DNA from: Candidatus Gastranaerophilales bacterium
GTDB taxonomy: Bacteria > Cyanobacteriota > Vampirovibrionia > Gastranaerophilales > Gastranaerophilaceae
Length of the DNA: 64,000 bases
Assembly: GCA_944323155.1 (NCBI GenBank)
Contig: CALURL010000002.1
Span: 62,001 to 126,000 of the forward strand
Reading direction: 5' to 3'
The translations under genes were made by a program, and so were the position numbers. The notes under the pieces were generated by a model, which saw only the letters and a list, made by a program, of their open reading frames with translations, had not been told where the DNA came from and ran no database searches. This document shows, piece by piece, positions 45,141 to 54,735 of this stretch (within the stretch, counting starts at the first letter, position 1; each line of letters begins with the position of its first letter).

Positions 45141-46620
45141 AAATAACGCTTCCTTCAAAAACTTTTCTTGCTTCTTCTCTGTCGTCGAAGTGGATTGTTC
45201 TGTCTTTTAAAATTTGATAATCTTCATGACCTTTGCCTGCAATTACAACTACGTCATTGTTGTTTGCAATTGATTTTAAAAGTTCAATTGCTCTTCCTCT
45301 GTCAGGCTCTACAATTACACTTTCCGTGTTAACTGATTTTAGTCCGGCAATAATGTCTGTGATAATAGTTTGAGGATCTTCTGTTCTTGGGTTGTCGCTT
45401 GTTATAACGATTTTATCCGATAATTTTTCAGCTATTGCTCCCATTTTAGGGCGTTTAGTTGCATCTCTGTCACCTCCGCAGCCAAATAGGCAAATCAATT
45501 TACCGTCTTTTGGCGTAATTTCTCTGGCTGATTTTAAAACATTTTCCAATCCGTCAGGTGTGTGTGCATAATCAACGATTACAAGAGGTTTTTTTACTAC
45601 AACTTCAAATCTTCCAGCGACACCTTTTACGTTTTGCAAAGCTTTTAGGGCAATTTGAATATCAATTCCCATTGCAAGTGCTGCTGTTATGGCGGCAAGA
45701 ACATTATAGACACTGAACATTCCGTTCATATGAAGATTTACCTTGTGTTCATTGTTATTTTCTACAAGCGTAAATTCTGCGCCATTTAGAGAAAATTCTA
45801 TATCTTTAGCCATAACATCTGCTTGTTTTTTTACGCCGTAAGTGTATTTTTTTACACCTTCTGGAACAACATTCAAAAATCTTTCTGCATAATCATCATC
45901 AGCGTTGATTACTGCAAAGTTGCCTTCTTTTAAGCGTTTGAATAGTAAAGCTTTTGCTTCAAAGTAATTGTCCATTGTTATATGGTAATCCAAATGATCC
46001 TGAGTCAGATTAGTTAGGACTGCGCCGTTAAATCTGCATCCGCCGACACGGTTTTGATCTAGCGCGTGGGAACTTACTTCCATTACGACATTGTCAATTT
46101 TTTCAACGTCTTTAATCATTCTTAATGTTGCTTGAAGTTCCGGCGCCTGCGGGGTTGTGTGTTTGGCATCACGATATTCGCCATTTGATGAAAGTTTATA
46201 ACCCAATGTACCAATAAGTGCACATTTCTGACTATTTTCTTCAAAGATTTTTTGTATAAGGTGAGTAACAGTTGTTTTTCCGTTTGTACCGGTGATTCCG
46301 ATTAAGTTAATTCCTTTAGAAGGGCTTGAATAAAATCTGTCGGCAATATCAGCAATTTTATGGCGGGTAGAAGCAACCACAACCTGTGGAATTTTTTTAT
46401 TAATCCCATCAACTTTATGTTCTACAAGAAGTGCTGCTGCACCTTTTTCTATTGCACTTTGAGCGTATTCATGACCGTCAGTGTGCTCTCCTACAAGGCA
46501 GACAAATATATCACCTTTTTTAGTTGTATTTGAATTATATGAAATCCCTGTAATATCAATGTTTTTGAAATTAATTAAATCTTTATAGTCTAAATATTCA
46601 ATGAGTTCGTCAAGTTTCAT
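45139..46620 (-). CDS. murE: UDP-MurNAc-tripeptide synthetase MurE
   Basis: This 493-residue Mur ligase has ATP motif GTNGKTTVTHLI, EVSSHALDQNR and the substrate-selecting DNPRTEDP, which in MurE proteins indicates meso-diaminopimelate addition, as expected for a diderm. It adds the third residue to UDP-MurNAc-L-Ala-D-Glu. GGAGACAC lies upstream of the ATG. It follows a class B penicillin-binding protein gene by 29 nt, forming a cell-wall operon. Confidence 0.95.
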   Translation of the reverse strand: MKLDELIEYLDYKDLINFKNIDITGISYNSNTTKKGDIFVCLVGEHTDGHEYAQSAIEKGAAALLVEHKVDGINKKIPQVVVASTRHKIADIADRFYSSPSKGINLIGITGTNGKTTVTHLIQKIFEENSQKCALIGTLGYKLSSNGEYRDAKHTTPQAPELQATLRMIKDVEKIDNVVMEVSSHALDQNRVGGCRFNGAVLTNLTQDHLDYHITMDNYFEAKALLFKRLKEGNFAVINADDDYAERFLNVVPEGVKKYTYGVKKQADVMAKDIEFSLNGAEFTLVENNNEHKVNLHMNGMFSVYNVLAAITAALAMGIDIQIALKALQNVKGVAGRFEVVVKKPLVIVDYAHTPDGLENVLKSAREITPKDGKLICLFGCGGDRDATKRPKMGAIAEKLSDKIVITSDNPRTEDPQTIITDIIAGLKSVNTESVIVEPDRGRAIELLKSIANNNDVVVIAGKGHEDYQILKDRTIHFDDREEARKVFEGSVI

Positions 46621-46649
46621 CTATTGTGTCTCCTTTATCTAAAAATATT

Positions 46650-48398
46650 TTAATTTTTCTTTTTAACCTGAACTTTATCAGGTTTTAAATTCATAATTCT
46701 TGCCACCTGAGTTGCGACTTCATGGAAAACCGGGCCTGCAACGGTGTTTCCCCATATTGCACCGACTTTTGCACTGTCTACCATTACATAAATTAGCACT
46801 TGCGGGTCAGAGGCCGGTAAGTATCCTATTGTTGATGTGTAATTGTATGGGGTATATCCGCTTCCGCCTTCTTTAGGTTTTCTGGAAGTTCCTGTTTTTG
46901 CGGCAACGTTATATTTATCCATTTTTATCACAGATCTTCCGTTGTTGACGCTTGCGGCAAGTAGTTTTGTAATGGAATGAGCTGTTTGCGGGGTTACAAC
47001 CTGAGTATATTTAATCTTGTTATCATATTCTTCTTGAGAATACTTTATAATGTGCGGGGTAACCCTTACTCCGTTGTTTGCAAGAGCCTGAACAGCAGAA
47101 ATCATCTGGATTGCTGTTACAGAAGTTCCGTAACCATATGACATTGTGGCATGAATTCCCAAATCCCAGTGTGCCCAGTATGGTAAAAGACCTGTGGATT
47201 CTCCTGGTAAATCAATTCCTGTTTTGGCTCCAAAGCCGAATTTTTTTAATTCGCTGTAGAATTCTTGAGGAGTCATAGTTCTTGCAACATTAATTGCACC
47301 AATGTTACTGGAGTGTTCAAAAAGGTATTCCAGTGAAATTTGACCGGGATATGGGTGAACATCATAGTCGTAATTTTTAATTTCCCAGTTGCCGATAGTT
47401 GTTTTACCTGTGTCGAGAACTGTTGTATTTTCATTAATTTTTCCCAAATCCATAGCTGAGGCTACTGTTACTATTTTGAACGTAGAACCTGGAGGGAAAA
47501 CGTCTGTTAATGTCCAATTTTTTAACTGCTGCTGGGTGGCTTTGCGGTAATTATTCGGATCAAATGTCGGATAAACTGCATAAGCTAAAATTTCTCCGTT
47601 TTTGGGGTTCATAACAATAACCGTGCCGCGTTCAGCTTTCTTCTCAGTAACCATTTTTTCTATTTCTTTTTCGCAAATATGTTGTATTGCGGCGTCTATG
47701 GTTAATGTTATATTTTCGCCTTTTGGATTTGTTGTTGTTGCTATTGGGTCTGTTGTAAAGTCATAAATAATTTTTCCATCGCGGGTTTTCTGGTATTTTA
47801 CAGTATTAATTACATGTTCTAATCTGTCTTTTGCTGTGTATTCAACACCGTTTGCGATGTCAGCATCAAAATTGTAATATCCTAAAACGTGTGCAGCAAG
47901 AGTTCCTTGAGGATATTCACGCGTATTTTTCTTGCCTAAACTTATTTCTCTAAGGTGAAGTTTTGCAATTTGTTTTGCTGTGTTCCTATCAATATCTTTT
48001 TTCAGCGTAATTACAGGCCCTGGCTTTTTCAGTTTTTGTAAAAGCTGGTCTTTTGGCATTTTAAGAATAGGTGCGAGAACTTTGGCAAGTTCTTCTGGGG
48101 AAGAGTCGTAATCAGCAGGGTGAGCGTAAACATCTGAATAAACTTTATCAGTTGCAAGTTTTATTCCATTGCGGTCGAATATATCGCCGCGCATTGAGAA
48201 TATGCGTCCAACCCTTTGACTTCTCGCTTTTGCTCTGTAATTTCTTACATCAATTACCATAATGAAGAACAAATAAATAAGTAAAAGCACCATAAACCCT
48301 GCAAAAAATACATGAAGCAGAGCTAATAATCTATCAAAGTCTTTAAATCTTTTTTCTTTTTTATTTTCCGGCTCTCTTGTTCTGGAACGTTCTCTCAA
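46650..48398 (-). CDS. Class B penicillin-binding protein (FtsI/PBP2-SpoVD type)
   Basis: This 582-residue transpeptidase has a cytoplasmic charged N-terminus, one membrane segment (about residues 28-50), a dimerisation/pedestal domain and a transpeptidase domain with SXXK in PPGSTFKIVT, SXN in HSSNIGAI and KTG in AAKTGTSRK. There is no PASTA domain. Next to murE it fits the division-wall (dcw) FtsI role, but other dcw genes are not in this window. It would cross-link septal or side-wall peptidoglycan. Confidence 0.92.
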   Translation of the reverse strand: MRERSRTREPENKKEKRFKDFDRLLALLHVFFAGFMVLLLIYLFFIMVIDVRNYRAKARSQRVGRIFSMRGDIFDRNGIKLATDKVYSDVYAHPADYDSSPEELAKVLAPILKMPKDQLLQKLKKPGPVITLKKDIDRNTAKQIAKLHLREISLGKKNTREYPQGTLAAHVLGYYNFDADIANGVEYTAKDRLEHVINTVKYQKTRDGKIIYDFTTDPIATTTNPKGENITLTIDAAIQHICEKEIEKMVTEKKAERGTVIVMNPKNGEILAYAVYPTFDPNNYRKATQQQLKNWTLTDVFPPGSTFKIVTVASAMDLGKINENTTVLDTGKTTIGNWEIKNYDYDVHPYPGQISLEYLFEHSSNIGAINVARTMTPQEFYSELKKFGFGAKTGIDLPGESTGLLPYWAHWDLGIHATMSYGYGTSVTAIQMISAVQALANNGVRVTPHIIKYSQEEYDNKIKYTQVVTPQTAHSITKLLAASVNNGRSVIKMDKYNVAAKTGTSRKPKEGGSGYTPYNYTSTIGYLPASDPQVLIYVMVDSAKVGAIWGNTVAGPVFHEVATQVARIMNLKPDKVQVKKKN

Positions 48399-48487
48399 AA
48401 CTTTTCTCCCCTACACCTTATTTATTGTAGCACAAGGAAGGTTAAAATAATTAAATATTAAATAAATTTAAGCGTTAAATTGGTTAG

Positions 48488-48516
48488 TTGTTTTTGTAGT
48501 AAAAAAAATGTATAAT
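48488..48516 (+). promoter_or_regulatory. Amidase promoter, likely leaderless
   Basis: TTGTTT (48488-48493), 17 bp, TATAAT (48511-48516); the ATG at 48523 starts 6 nt later with no ribosome-binding site. Confidence 0.65.
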
Positions 48517-48522
48517 TCCCCT

Positions 48523-49866
48523 ATGAAAAAAATATTTTTGTTATGTTTATTGGTATTTTTAGGGAAAAGTGTTTATGCGTTGGATATTGTTTATCCAAAA
48601 AGTCCGAATGTTACAATTTCGGCTGATTCAAGTTTTTTTATAGGTAATACTAATCCGAAATCCTGGCTTAAGATAAATGGAGAGGATGTAAAATTTAATA
48701 AATCAGGTGCATTTGCTCATGTTATAAATTTGAAAGACGGTATAAACACGTTTGTTATTGAAAGCGGTGCAGAAAGAAAGACTTATACAATAAATAAACC
48801 TTTTGCAAAATCCGTTTCTAAATCAGTTTATAGAGCGCCTCAATTTGTTGAATACAATTATCTTAAAAATTACTTAGTTTCAGATGAAAATACTCCTATG
48901 CGAGAAACTCCGGTTGATTCTGGGATAAATAGAATGTCGCATTTTCAAAAAGATATTCCGTTAATTGTTGACGGTGAAAAACAGAATTTTTTCAGAGTTG
49001 TGTTGAATGATAATACAAAGGCGTGGGTTGCAAAAAGCGATGTGAAACTAGTTGTAGATGATTTTATAAATAATCCTGCTTCGCTAAAGAGTTATGAGCA
49101 TAAGCAAACACATGAATTTGATATATATGCGTTTCATTTTGATAAAAAAACACCTTATGTGATGAAGGAAGGAAATCCTTTTATTCTAACATTCTACAAT
49201 GTAAGAAATAATCCTAATTCTACATATACATTTGAGGTTCCGATAAAAGGAAATTTATTCGGTTATAGCGGAAAATTCAACGGTAATACATTTGTTTTAA
49301 AAATTAGAAAAGCACCAAAGAGTATAAAAGGTTTAAAAATTGCAATAGATGCAGGACATGGCGGAAGCGAGTGCGGAGCTATAAGCTGTCATTGCGATAA
49401 AGAAAAAGATATTAATTTAGCAATTTCTAAATATCTTGAGGCGGAGCTTAAAAAACGCGGAGCACATGTTTTAATGACACGTAAAAATGATGTTTATGTC
49501 GGACTTCGAGAAAGAGTTGATTTTGCAAACCGGCATGATGCAGCGATTTTAGTAAGTATTCACGGGAATGCTCTTCCTGATTGTGCTAACCCGAATATGC
49601 ACAGTGGAACAAGCGTTTATTACTACTACCCGCAGGCAAGACCTCTTGCTGATAATGTTTTAAAGTCAATGACAAAATCTGCCGCTACCAATAACGATCA
49701 GGTTAGGCAGGGAAGTCTTGCGTTAGTCAGGAATACAAATGCATTGAGTATTTTAATAGAAGTCGCTTATCTGATAAACCCTGACGACAGCGATTTATTG
49801 AGAAATCCGGAATTTCAAAAGCGTTGTGCAAAGGCAATTGCTGATGGAATTGAAAAATCTATATAA
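48523..49866 (+). CDS. N-acetylmuramoyl-L-alanine amidase (Amidase_3 family, AmiC-like)
   Basis: This 447-residue protein starts at the ATG at 48523 with signal peptide KKIFLLCLLVFLGKSVYA. The C-terminal Amidase_3 domain (about 270-445) carries the zinc ligands: His in AIDAGHGGSE, Glu in KEKDINLAI, His in SIHGNALP, and the catalytic Glu in ILIEVAYLI. The N-terminal region is beta-rich and may bind the wall. It cuts the peptide from MurNAc to separate daughter cells. A frame open to 48508 begins inside the promoter. An intrinsic terminator follows. Confidence 0.93.
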   Translation: MKKIFLLCLLVFLGKSVYALDIVYPKSPNVTISADSSFFIGNTNPKSWLKINGEDVKFNKSGAFAHVINLKDGINTFVIESGAERKTYTINKPFAKSVSKSVYRAPQFVEYNYLKNYLVSDENTPMRETPVDSGINRMSHFQKDIPLIVDGEKQNFFRVVLNDNTKAWVAKSDVKLVVDDFINNPASLKSYEHKQTHEFDIYAFHFDKKTPYVMKEGNPFILTFYNVRNNPNSTYTFEVPIKGNLFGYSGKFNGNTFVLKIRKAPKSIKGLKIAIDAGHGGSECGAISCHCDKEKDINLAISKYLEAELKKRGAHVLMTRKNDVYVGLRERVDFANRHDAAILVSIHGNALPDCANPNMHSGTSVYYYYPQARPLADNVLKSMTKSAATNNDQVRQGSLALVRNTNALSILIEVAYLINPDDSDLLRNPEFQKRCAKAIADGIEKSI

Positions 49867-49869
49867 TAT

Positions 49870-49898
49870 AAAAAAAGCGGGTTTTTGCCCGCTTTAAT
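49870..49898. terminator. Intrinsic terminator
   Basis: AAAGCGGG/CCCGCTTT stem (49874-49895), flanked by A and T runs, between the convergent amidase and pepA genes. Confidence 0.85.
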
Positions 49899-49923
49899 AA
49901 TTATAGAATTATTATTGTTTCTT

Positions 49924-51321
49924 CTATTTGATTACGTAGTTCAAAAGAGTTCTGACGCCGACACCTGTTGCACCAGCGATGAATTCGTTTTGAGGTTTTT
50001 CTAAGTAAGCAGTTCCTGCAACATCAATGTGTGCCCATTTTACGCCTTCTACAAATTCCTGCAGGAATACACCTGCTGCAGATGCGCCGCCGTAACGTGA
50101 ACCTGTGTTTTTCATATCCGCAATATCTGATTTTAGGCCGTTGAAATAATCTTTATACATCGGTAATTGCCAGAATTTTTCACCGCTTTCTTCACCTGTT
50201 TTGATAAGCTCTTGAATTAATTCTTCATTATTACCCATAATTCCTGAAACAGTGTTTCCTAAAGCTACCATGCAGGCGCCTGTTAGTGTTGCAATATCAA
50301 TTACTTCATCAACTTTGAGTTCACAGGCATAACATAAAGCATCTGCAAGAGTTAGTCTGCCTTCTGCATCTGTATTATCTACTTCAATTGTTTTTCCGTT
50401 TTTGGCTGTTAAAATATCACCAGGTTTGTATGAACTTCCTGAAGGCATATTTTCGCACGCCGCAATTATTCCGTGAATCTCTATCTGCGGTTGTAATTTT
50501 GAAAGTGCATTCATTACACCTAAAATGCAGGCTGCACCTGACATATCGTCTTTCATTGTAAGCATTGATGAAGGAGGCTTAATATCAAGTCCGCCAGAAT
50601 CAAAACAGATACCTTTTCCGATTAATGCAATACGTTTTTTCGGATTGTTACAAGAGTATTTCATATGAATAAATTTTGGCGGCTGAATGCTTCCCTGACC
50701 TACTGCAAGAAATGCACCCATTCCCATTTTTTCACATTCTTCTCTATCGTAGATTTTTGTTTCTATTCCGTCAAGATTTTTTGCAATTTCTGCTAACTTT
50801 GATGGAGTTGCGTTTTGCGCAGGTTCGTTTGCTAAATCTCGTGTGAATTTCATTGTTTCACCGAAAATGATGCCTTCATTAACCTGCTCTTTTGAAAATC
50901 CTGCAAACGTAATTTCATCAACTCTATCTTTTTTTTCGGATTTGTATTTGTCATAGTAGTAATCGGCAATTAAAGCTCCGATTGCTGCAGATTTCCCAAA
51001 ATCTTTATTAATGTCAAAATCGAAGCAGGCTTTTTTAGCTTTAATTTGCTGTAATTTTTTTACTGCTTTTGCGCTTACTTCACGCATTTTATTTCCGTCA
51101 AATTCATCTTTTTTACCGCATCCGACAACAAGAATTTTTTCTTGAGGAAGCTGGCCTAAAGTATGAATAACGTATGTTTCACCTAATTTGCCTTCAAAAT
51201 TGTCTTTTTCAACGACATATTTATTGACAAAATCAAGTGATGTTTTTTCACCTTCAAATTTGCCGATAACAAGAACCTCATACGGGGTATCTGTTACGTT
51301 TTGTGTAACTTTAATTTCCAT
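49924..51321 (-). CDS. pepA: Leucyl aminopeptidase, M17 family
   Basis: This 465-residue enzyme has the M17 signature NTDAEGRLTLADAL and metal ligands in IGKGICFDSGGLDIKP (Lys, Asp) and KDDMSGAACIL (Asp). The C-terminal domain is complete (WAHIDVAGTAYL and GATGVGVRTL). It removes N-terminal residues from peptides in the cytoplasm. GGAGAGAG lies just upstream of the ATG. Monocistronic. Confidence 0.95.
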   Translation of the reverse strand: MEIKVTQNVTDTPYEVLVIGKFEGEKTSLDFVNKYVVEKDNFEGKLGETYVIHTLGQLPQEKILVVGCGKKDEFDGNKMREVSAKAVKKLQQIKAKKACFDFDINKDFGKSAAIGALIADYYYDKYKSEKKDRVDEITFAGFSKEQVNEGIIFGETMKFTRDLANEPAQNATPSKLAEIAKNLDGIETKIYDREECEKMGMGAFLAVGQGSIQPPKFIHMKYSCNNPKKRIALIGKGICFDSGGLDIKPPSSMLTMKDDMSGAACILGVMNALSKLQPQIEIHGIIAACENMPSGSSYKPGDILTAKNGKTIEVDNTDAEGRLTLADALCYACELKVDEVIDIATLTGACMVALGNTVSGIMGNNEELIQELIKTGEESGEKFWQLPMYKDYFNGLKSDIADMKNTGSRYGGASAAGVFLQEFVEGVKWAHIDVAGTAYLEKPQNEFIAGATGVGVRTLLNYVIK

Positions 51322-51444
51322 TTGTCTCTCTCCTTTTTCACGATTTTATTATACACATTTTTTGAAGAATTGTAAATTTATTTTTTATAATAACAAAATT
51401 TTATCTTTATAGTTCTTAAAGCAAAAGGAAAAAAAGGAGAAATA

Positions 51445-52023
51445 ATGGATATAAAAATTACACCAGCATCAAAATCACCTGCCTCAGTAGTTAGTAATAA
51501 ACCTGCGTTTACTGCTCAATTGAAAGGCAATGCCGTCAAAATGGCTGTAAAAAATGCAGTTGATGCTTTTCAGATAGGGGAAGTTACAGAAATTCTTGAA
51601 AATGTTAGGTATTTGGGCGATAGTGCAACAAGGATTGATTGCAATGCAGATGGATTAGTTTCTGTAAGCAATCAAAAATTTGGAAACCTTGTACATAAGT
51701 TTAAATTAAGAAAAAATGATAAATCCAATAATCCATATTTGGAGTTTTTGAGAGAATTTAATAGCAATAATGGAATCCTTAGAGTAGAACATAATTTCTT
51801 TGGTTTTATCTTTGGCCATATTAAATCTCCTGCAATGAAAGAAGCAAAATATAAATTATATTCTTCTTTACCGATGAGTTCTGCAACAATGGAGGCTCTT
51901 AACAATACGGCAAAGCAGCATGGCATTATAAAAATGCAGAAAAGTCCTGAAGACGATGCAGTGACATTAGAAAGATTCAAAGAAGCTATACTAAAAGTTA
52001 TTGATAAGCAAAATAATGTCTAA
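51445..52023 (+). CDS. Unknown protein, 192 residues
   Basis: I do not recognise this protein. The N-terminus is polar and unstructured, with NKPAFTAQLKGNAVK (about residues 18-32), a motif resembling the F-K-G region near the start of two other unknown proteins here. The rest is mixed alpha/beta without membrane segments or obvious active-site motifs (ESRVEHNFFGFIFGHIK-like VEHNFFGFIFGHIKSP near residue 115). An AAAAAGGAG ribosome-binding site precedes the ATG. The next gene, rny, lies 233 bp downstream with an unassigned region between, so it is probably monocistronic. Confidence 0.65.
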   Translation: MDIKITPASKSPASVVSNKPAFTAQLKGNAVKMAVKNAVDAFQIGEVTEILENVRYLGDSATRIDCNADGLVSVSNQKFGNLVHKFKLRKNDKSNNPYLEFLREFNSNNGILRVEHNFFGFIFGHIKSPAMKEAKYKLYSSLPMSSATMEALNNTAKQHGIIKMQKSPEDDAVTLERFKEAILKVIDKQNNV

Positions 52024-52256
52024 TTCCATATAACGCAAAATTATTTTTAATATTGTGTATCAAAAAATAAATTTCTACTATACAAATATATATTTGCATG
52101 ATATTATATTTACAGATGTAGTAGGTAAATATTTTTTGGAAATATATGCAATAAAATTAATTTAAATAAAGAAAATAAATTAAGGCTCGATAGGATACAT
52201 GTATCGGGCATTGCGTGTATTATTGAAAAATAGAAAAGGATAAGGTAAAAAACTTT

Positions 52257-53777
52257 ATGGACTTTTTATTGATTATTGCGATTATTGCGGTAATAGCATT
52301 AATCGCCGTGCTGTTTGTCCAGCAAAGCAAAACTAAATCCGTGCTGTTATCTATAGAAAAAGATAAAAAAGCATTGGAAGAGAAAGAAAAATTGCTTTTA
52401 AAAGAAGCAAAAATTAAAGCAATTGAAGAGTTGCAAGATGACAGAGAAAAACTTAATGAAGAAGAGAGAGAACGCAGGCAAGAGCTTGCAAGACAAGAAC
52501 AAAAGCTAGCAAAACGCGAAGATATGCTTGAAGATAAAATTCAAGAATATACCGATAAAGAAATTCAGGTTCAAAGAAAACTCGATGAACTTTTGGATAA
52601 AGAAGATTATCTTGCTGAAATCGTTCAAAAACAGACTACGGAATTGGAAAGAATTTCCGGAATGTCAGCAGAAGATGCCAAAAACATGCTTCTTGAGCAG
52701 TTGAAACACGATTTGGCTCAAGAGCAGATGCAGCTTATTCGTGAAAACGAGGCAAAAATAAAAGAAACTTCTTTGGAAAAGGCTAAAGAAATCCTATCAA
52801 CTACAATGCAAAGATGTATGATAGAACAGGTGGTTGAAACTACTGTTTCTGTTGTAGCACTTCCAAATGACGAAATGAAAGGCCGTATAATCGGTCGTGA
52901 AGGTCGCAATATCAGAGCTTTAGAAACTTTGACCGGTGTTGATTTGATTATTGATGATACACCTGAAGCCGTTGTATTATCAAGCTTTGACCCTGTTAGA
53001 CGTGAGATTGCAAAACTTGCACTGGAAAAATTAATTGTTGACGGGCGTATTCACCCTGTACGTATTGAAGAAATGGTTGAAAAAGCCAGAGAAGAAATTG
53101 AGAAAAAAATCTGGCGCGAAGGTGAAAATGCCGCACTTGATATGGGAGTTATGGGCTTAAATAAAGAACTTATAAAAACTCTTGGCCGTTTGTATTACAG
53201 AACAAGTTACGGTCAAAATGTATTGAAACATTCTTTAGAAGTCGGCCATATCGCAGGCATGCTGGCTGCAGAATTAGGTGCAAATGAGGCGATTGCAAAG
53301 CGTGCAGGGCTTTTACATGATATAGGAAAAGCTGTTGATCAGACTCAAGAAGGTACACATATTCAACTTGGTGTTGAATTGGCTGCAAGGTTTGGTGAAA
53401 GACCTGAAGTTATTCATGCGATTGAAGCGCACCACGATGATGTTGTCGCTAATACTATTGAAGCTGTTCTTGTAAAAGTCGCTGATGCAATTTCTGCAGG
53501 AAGACCGGGAGCAAGACGCGATACTTTGGAAATTTATATTAAACGTCTTCAAAAAATAGAAGAAATAGTTAATAGCTATGATGGTATTAAACAGTCATTT
53601 GCTGTTCAGGCAGGACGTGAAGTTAGAATTATTGTAGAAGCTGAAAAATTCGACGATTTAGCTTCTCAAAAACTTGCGCGTGATATTGCAAAACGTATTG
53701 AAGATGAACTGGATTATCCAGGACAAATTAGGGTTACTGTTGTAAGAGAATTCAGAACAACAGAAATCGCAAAGTAA
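52257..53777 (+). CDS. rny: Ribonuclease Y
   Basis: This 506-residue membrane RNase has an N-terminal anchor ([18 protein letters not shown]), a long coiled coil (about residues 28-165), a KH domain ([17 protein letters not shown]) and an HD domain ([27 protein letters not shown]). It starts decay of many mRNAs. The 233-bp upstream region (52024-52256) contains a perfect 12-bp palindrome, GATACATGTATC, at 52194-52205, possibly a regulatory site. The next gene is ymdB-like, an association seen in many bacteria. Confidence 0.95.
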   Translation: MDFLLIIAIIAVIALIAVLFVQQSKTKSVLLSIEKDKKALEEKEKLLLKEAKIKAIEELQDDREKLNEEERERRQELARQEQKLAKREDMLEDKIQEYTDKEIQVQRKLDELLDKEDYLAEIVQKQTTELERISGMSAEDAKNMLLEQLKHDLAQEQMQLIRENEAKIKETSLEKAKEILSTTMQRCMIEQVVETTVSVVALPNDEMKGRIIGREGRNIRALETLTGVDLIIDDTPEAVVLSSFDPVRREIAKLALEKLIVDGRIHPVRIEEMVEKAREEIEKKIWREGENAALDMGVMGLNKELIKTLGRLYYRTSYGQNVLKHSLEVGHIAGMLAAELGANEAIAKRAGLLHDIGKAVDQTQEGTHIQLGVELAARFGERPEVIHAIEAHHDDVVANTIEAVLVKVADAISAGRPGARRDTLEIYIKRLQKIEEIVNSYDGIKQSFAVQAGREVRIIVEAEKFDDLASQKLARDIAKRIEDELDYPGQIRVTVVREFRTTEIAK

Positions 53778-53784
53778 AAAATGA

Positions 53785-53869
53785 TAAGACTATAAGACGT
53801 TAAGAGGTAAGTTCTTTCCGTTATAGCTTTTCTAATATGAACTTAACAGCTTAACGTCCTTGTGTCTTA
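53785..53869. repeat. Long imperfect inverted repeat between rny and the ymdB-like gene
   Basis: The left arm (53785-53814, containing AAGACGTTAAG and GTAAGTTC) and the right arm (53839-53869, containing GAACTTAAC and CTTAACGTCCTT) pair over about 30 bp with a few mismatches and a 24-nt loop. No T run follows, so it is not a simple terminator. It may be a REP/MITE-like element or an RNA processing stem near an RNase gene. Confidence 0.6.
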
Positions 53870-53895
53870 ACTAATTTAAAACAAAAGTTGATTAT

Positions 53896-54735
53896 ATGGT
53901 GAGTAATAAGCAAACAATAAAAATATTATTTCTTGGCGATATTGTAGGTAAACCGGGTAGGTTTGCCGTAAGAGATTTTCTTGCGGATTTGCGAACAAAT
54001 GACAAAATGCCTGATTTTGTTATCGCTAATGTTGAAAACGCATCACATGGTTTTGGGTTAACTGAAAAGAATTATAATGAAATCTCAGAATATGGTGTAG
54101 ATTGTATGACTTCAGGAAACCATATCTGGGATAAAAAAGATATTTTTAACTACATCGAAAATGCTGATAAACTAATCAGACCGTTTAATTATCCAAAAAA
54201 TACCCCAGGTCAAGGAAGCAGAGTTTTTGAAATTTCAAGCGGGGTAAAAATTGGAGTTATTAATGCTCTTGGCAGAGTATTCATGGCGCCTGTAGATTCT
54301 ATATGGGAAGTTGTGAGAGACGAGATTATCCGCCTGAAAAATATTACCCCGATTGTAATCGTCGATTTTCATGCAGAAGCTACCGCTGAAAAAATATGTT
54401 TTGCGAAATTTTGTTCAGAACTTGGAGTAAGCGCGTTTTTTGGAACTCATACTCATGTGCAGACGGCAGATGAACAGATTTTAAACAATATGGGATACAT
54501 TACAGATGCCGGATTTTGCGGTACTGCCGACGGGGTTATAGGAATGGAATACAGTACTTCCCTGTCGCGTTTTACAACCGTTATTCCTGAACGTTATGAT
54601 GTAGCAGAAGGCAACTTAACACAAATTTGTGCTGTTGAGGTGGAAATTGATTCCTCTACAGGTTATGCTGTTGCCATAAAAAGGATTTTTTGTAGTAGAA
54701 ATAGAGAAGAAAAGGATGAAGGCCATGAAGTGTGA
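53896..54735 (+). CDS. YmdB-like metallophosphoesterase (TIGR00282 family, 2',3'-cyclic nucleotide phosphodiesterase)
   Basis: This 279-residue protein matches the family through ILFLGDIVGKPGR, NVENASHGFGLT, SGNHIWDK, VDFHAEATAEK and FGTHTHVQTADE, which hold the dinuclear metal site. The Bacillus homologue YmdB hydrolyses 2',3'-cAMP and affects biofilm/motility decisions; genes for YmdB and RNase Y are commonly adjacent, as here. The start at 53896 is an ATG with weak ribosome-binding sequence. It overlaps the downstream PHP gene by about 11 nt, suggesting coupling. Confidence 0.92.
   Translation: MVSNKQTIKILFLGDIVGKPGRFAVRDFLADLRTNDKMPDFVIANVENASHGFGLTEKNYNEISEYGVDCMTSGNHIWDKKDIFNYIENADKLIRPFNYPKNTPGQGSRVFEISSGVKIGVINALGRVFMAPVDSIWEVVRDEIIRLKNITPIVIVDFHAEATAEKICFAKFCSELGVSAFFGTHTHVQTADEQILNNMGYITDAGFCGTADGVIGMEYSTSLSRFTTVIPERYDVAEGNLTQICAVEVEIDSSTGYAVAIKRIFCSRNREEKDEGHEV

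Noticed and set aside
52181-52256. Riboswitch upstream of rny
   Set aside because: Only a 12-bp palindrome is visible; I see no multi-helix architecture or conserved riboswitch core. Noted within the rny entry as a possible site.
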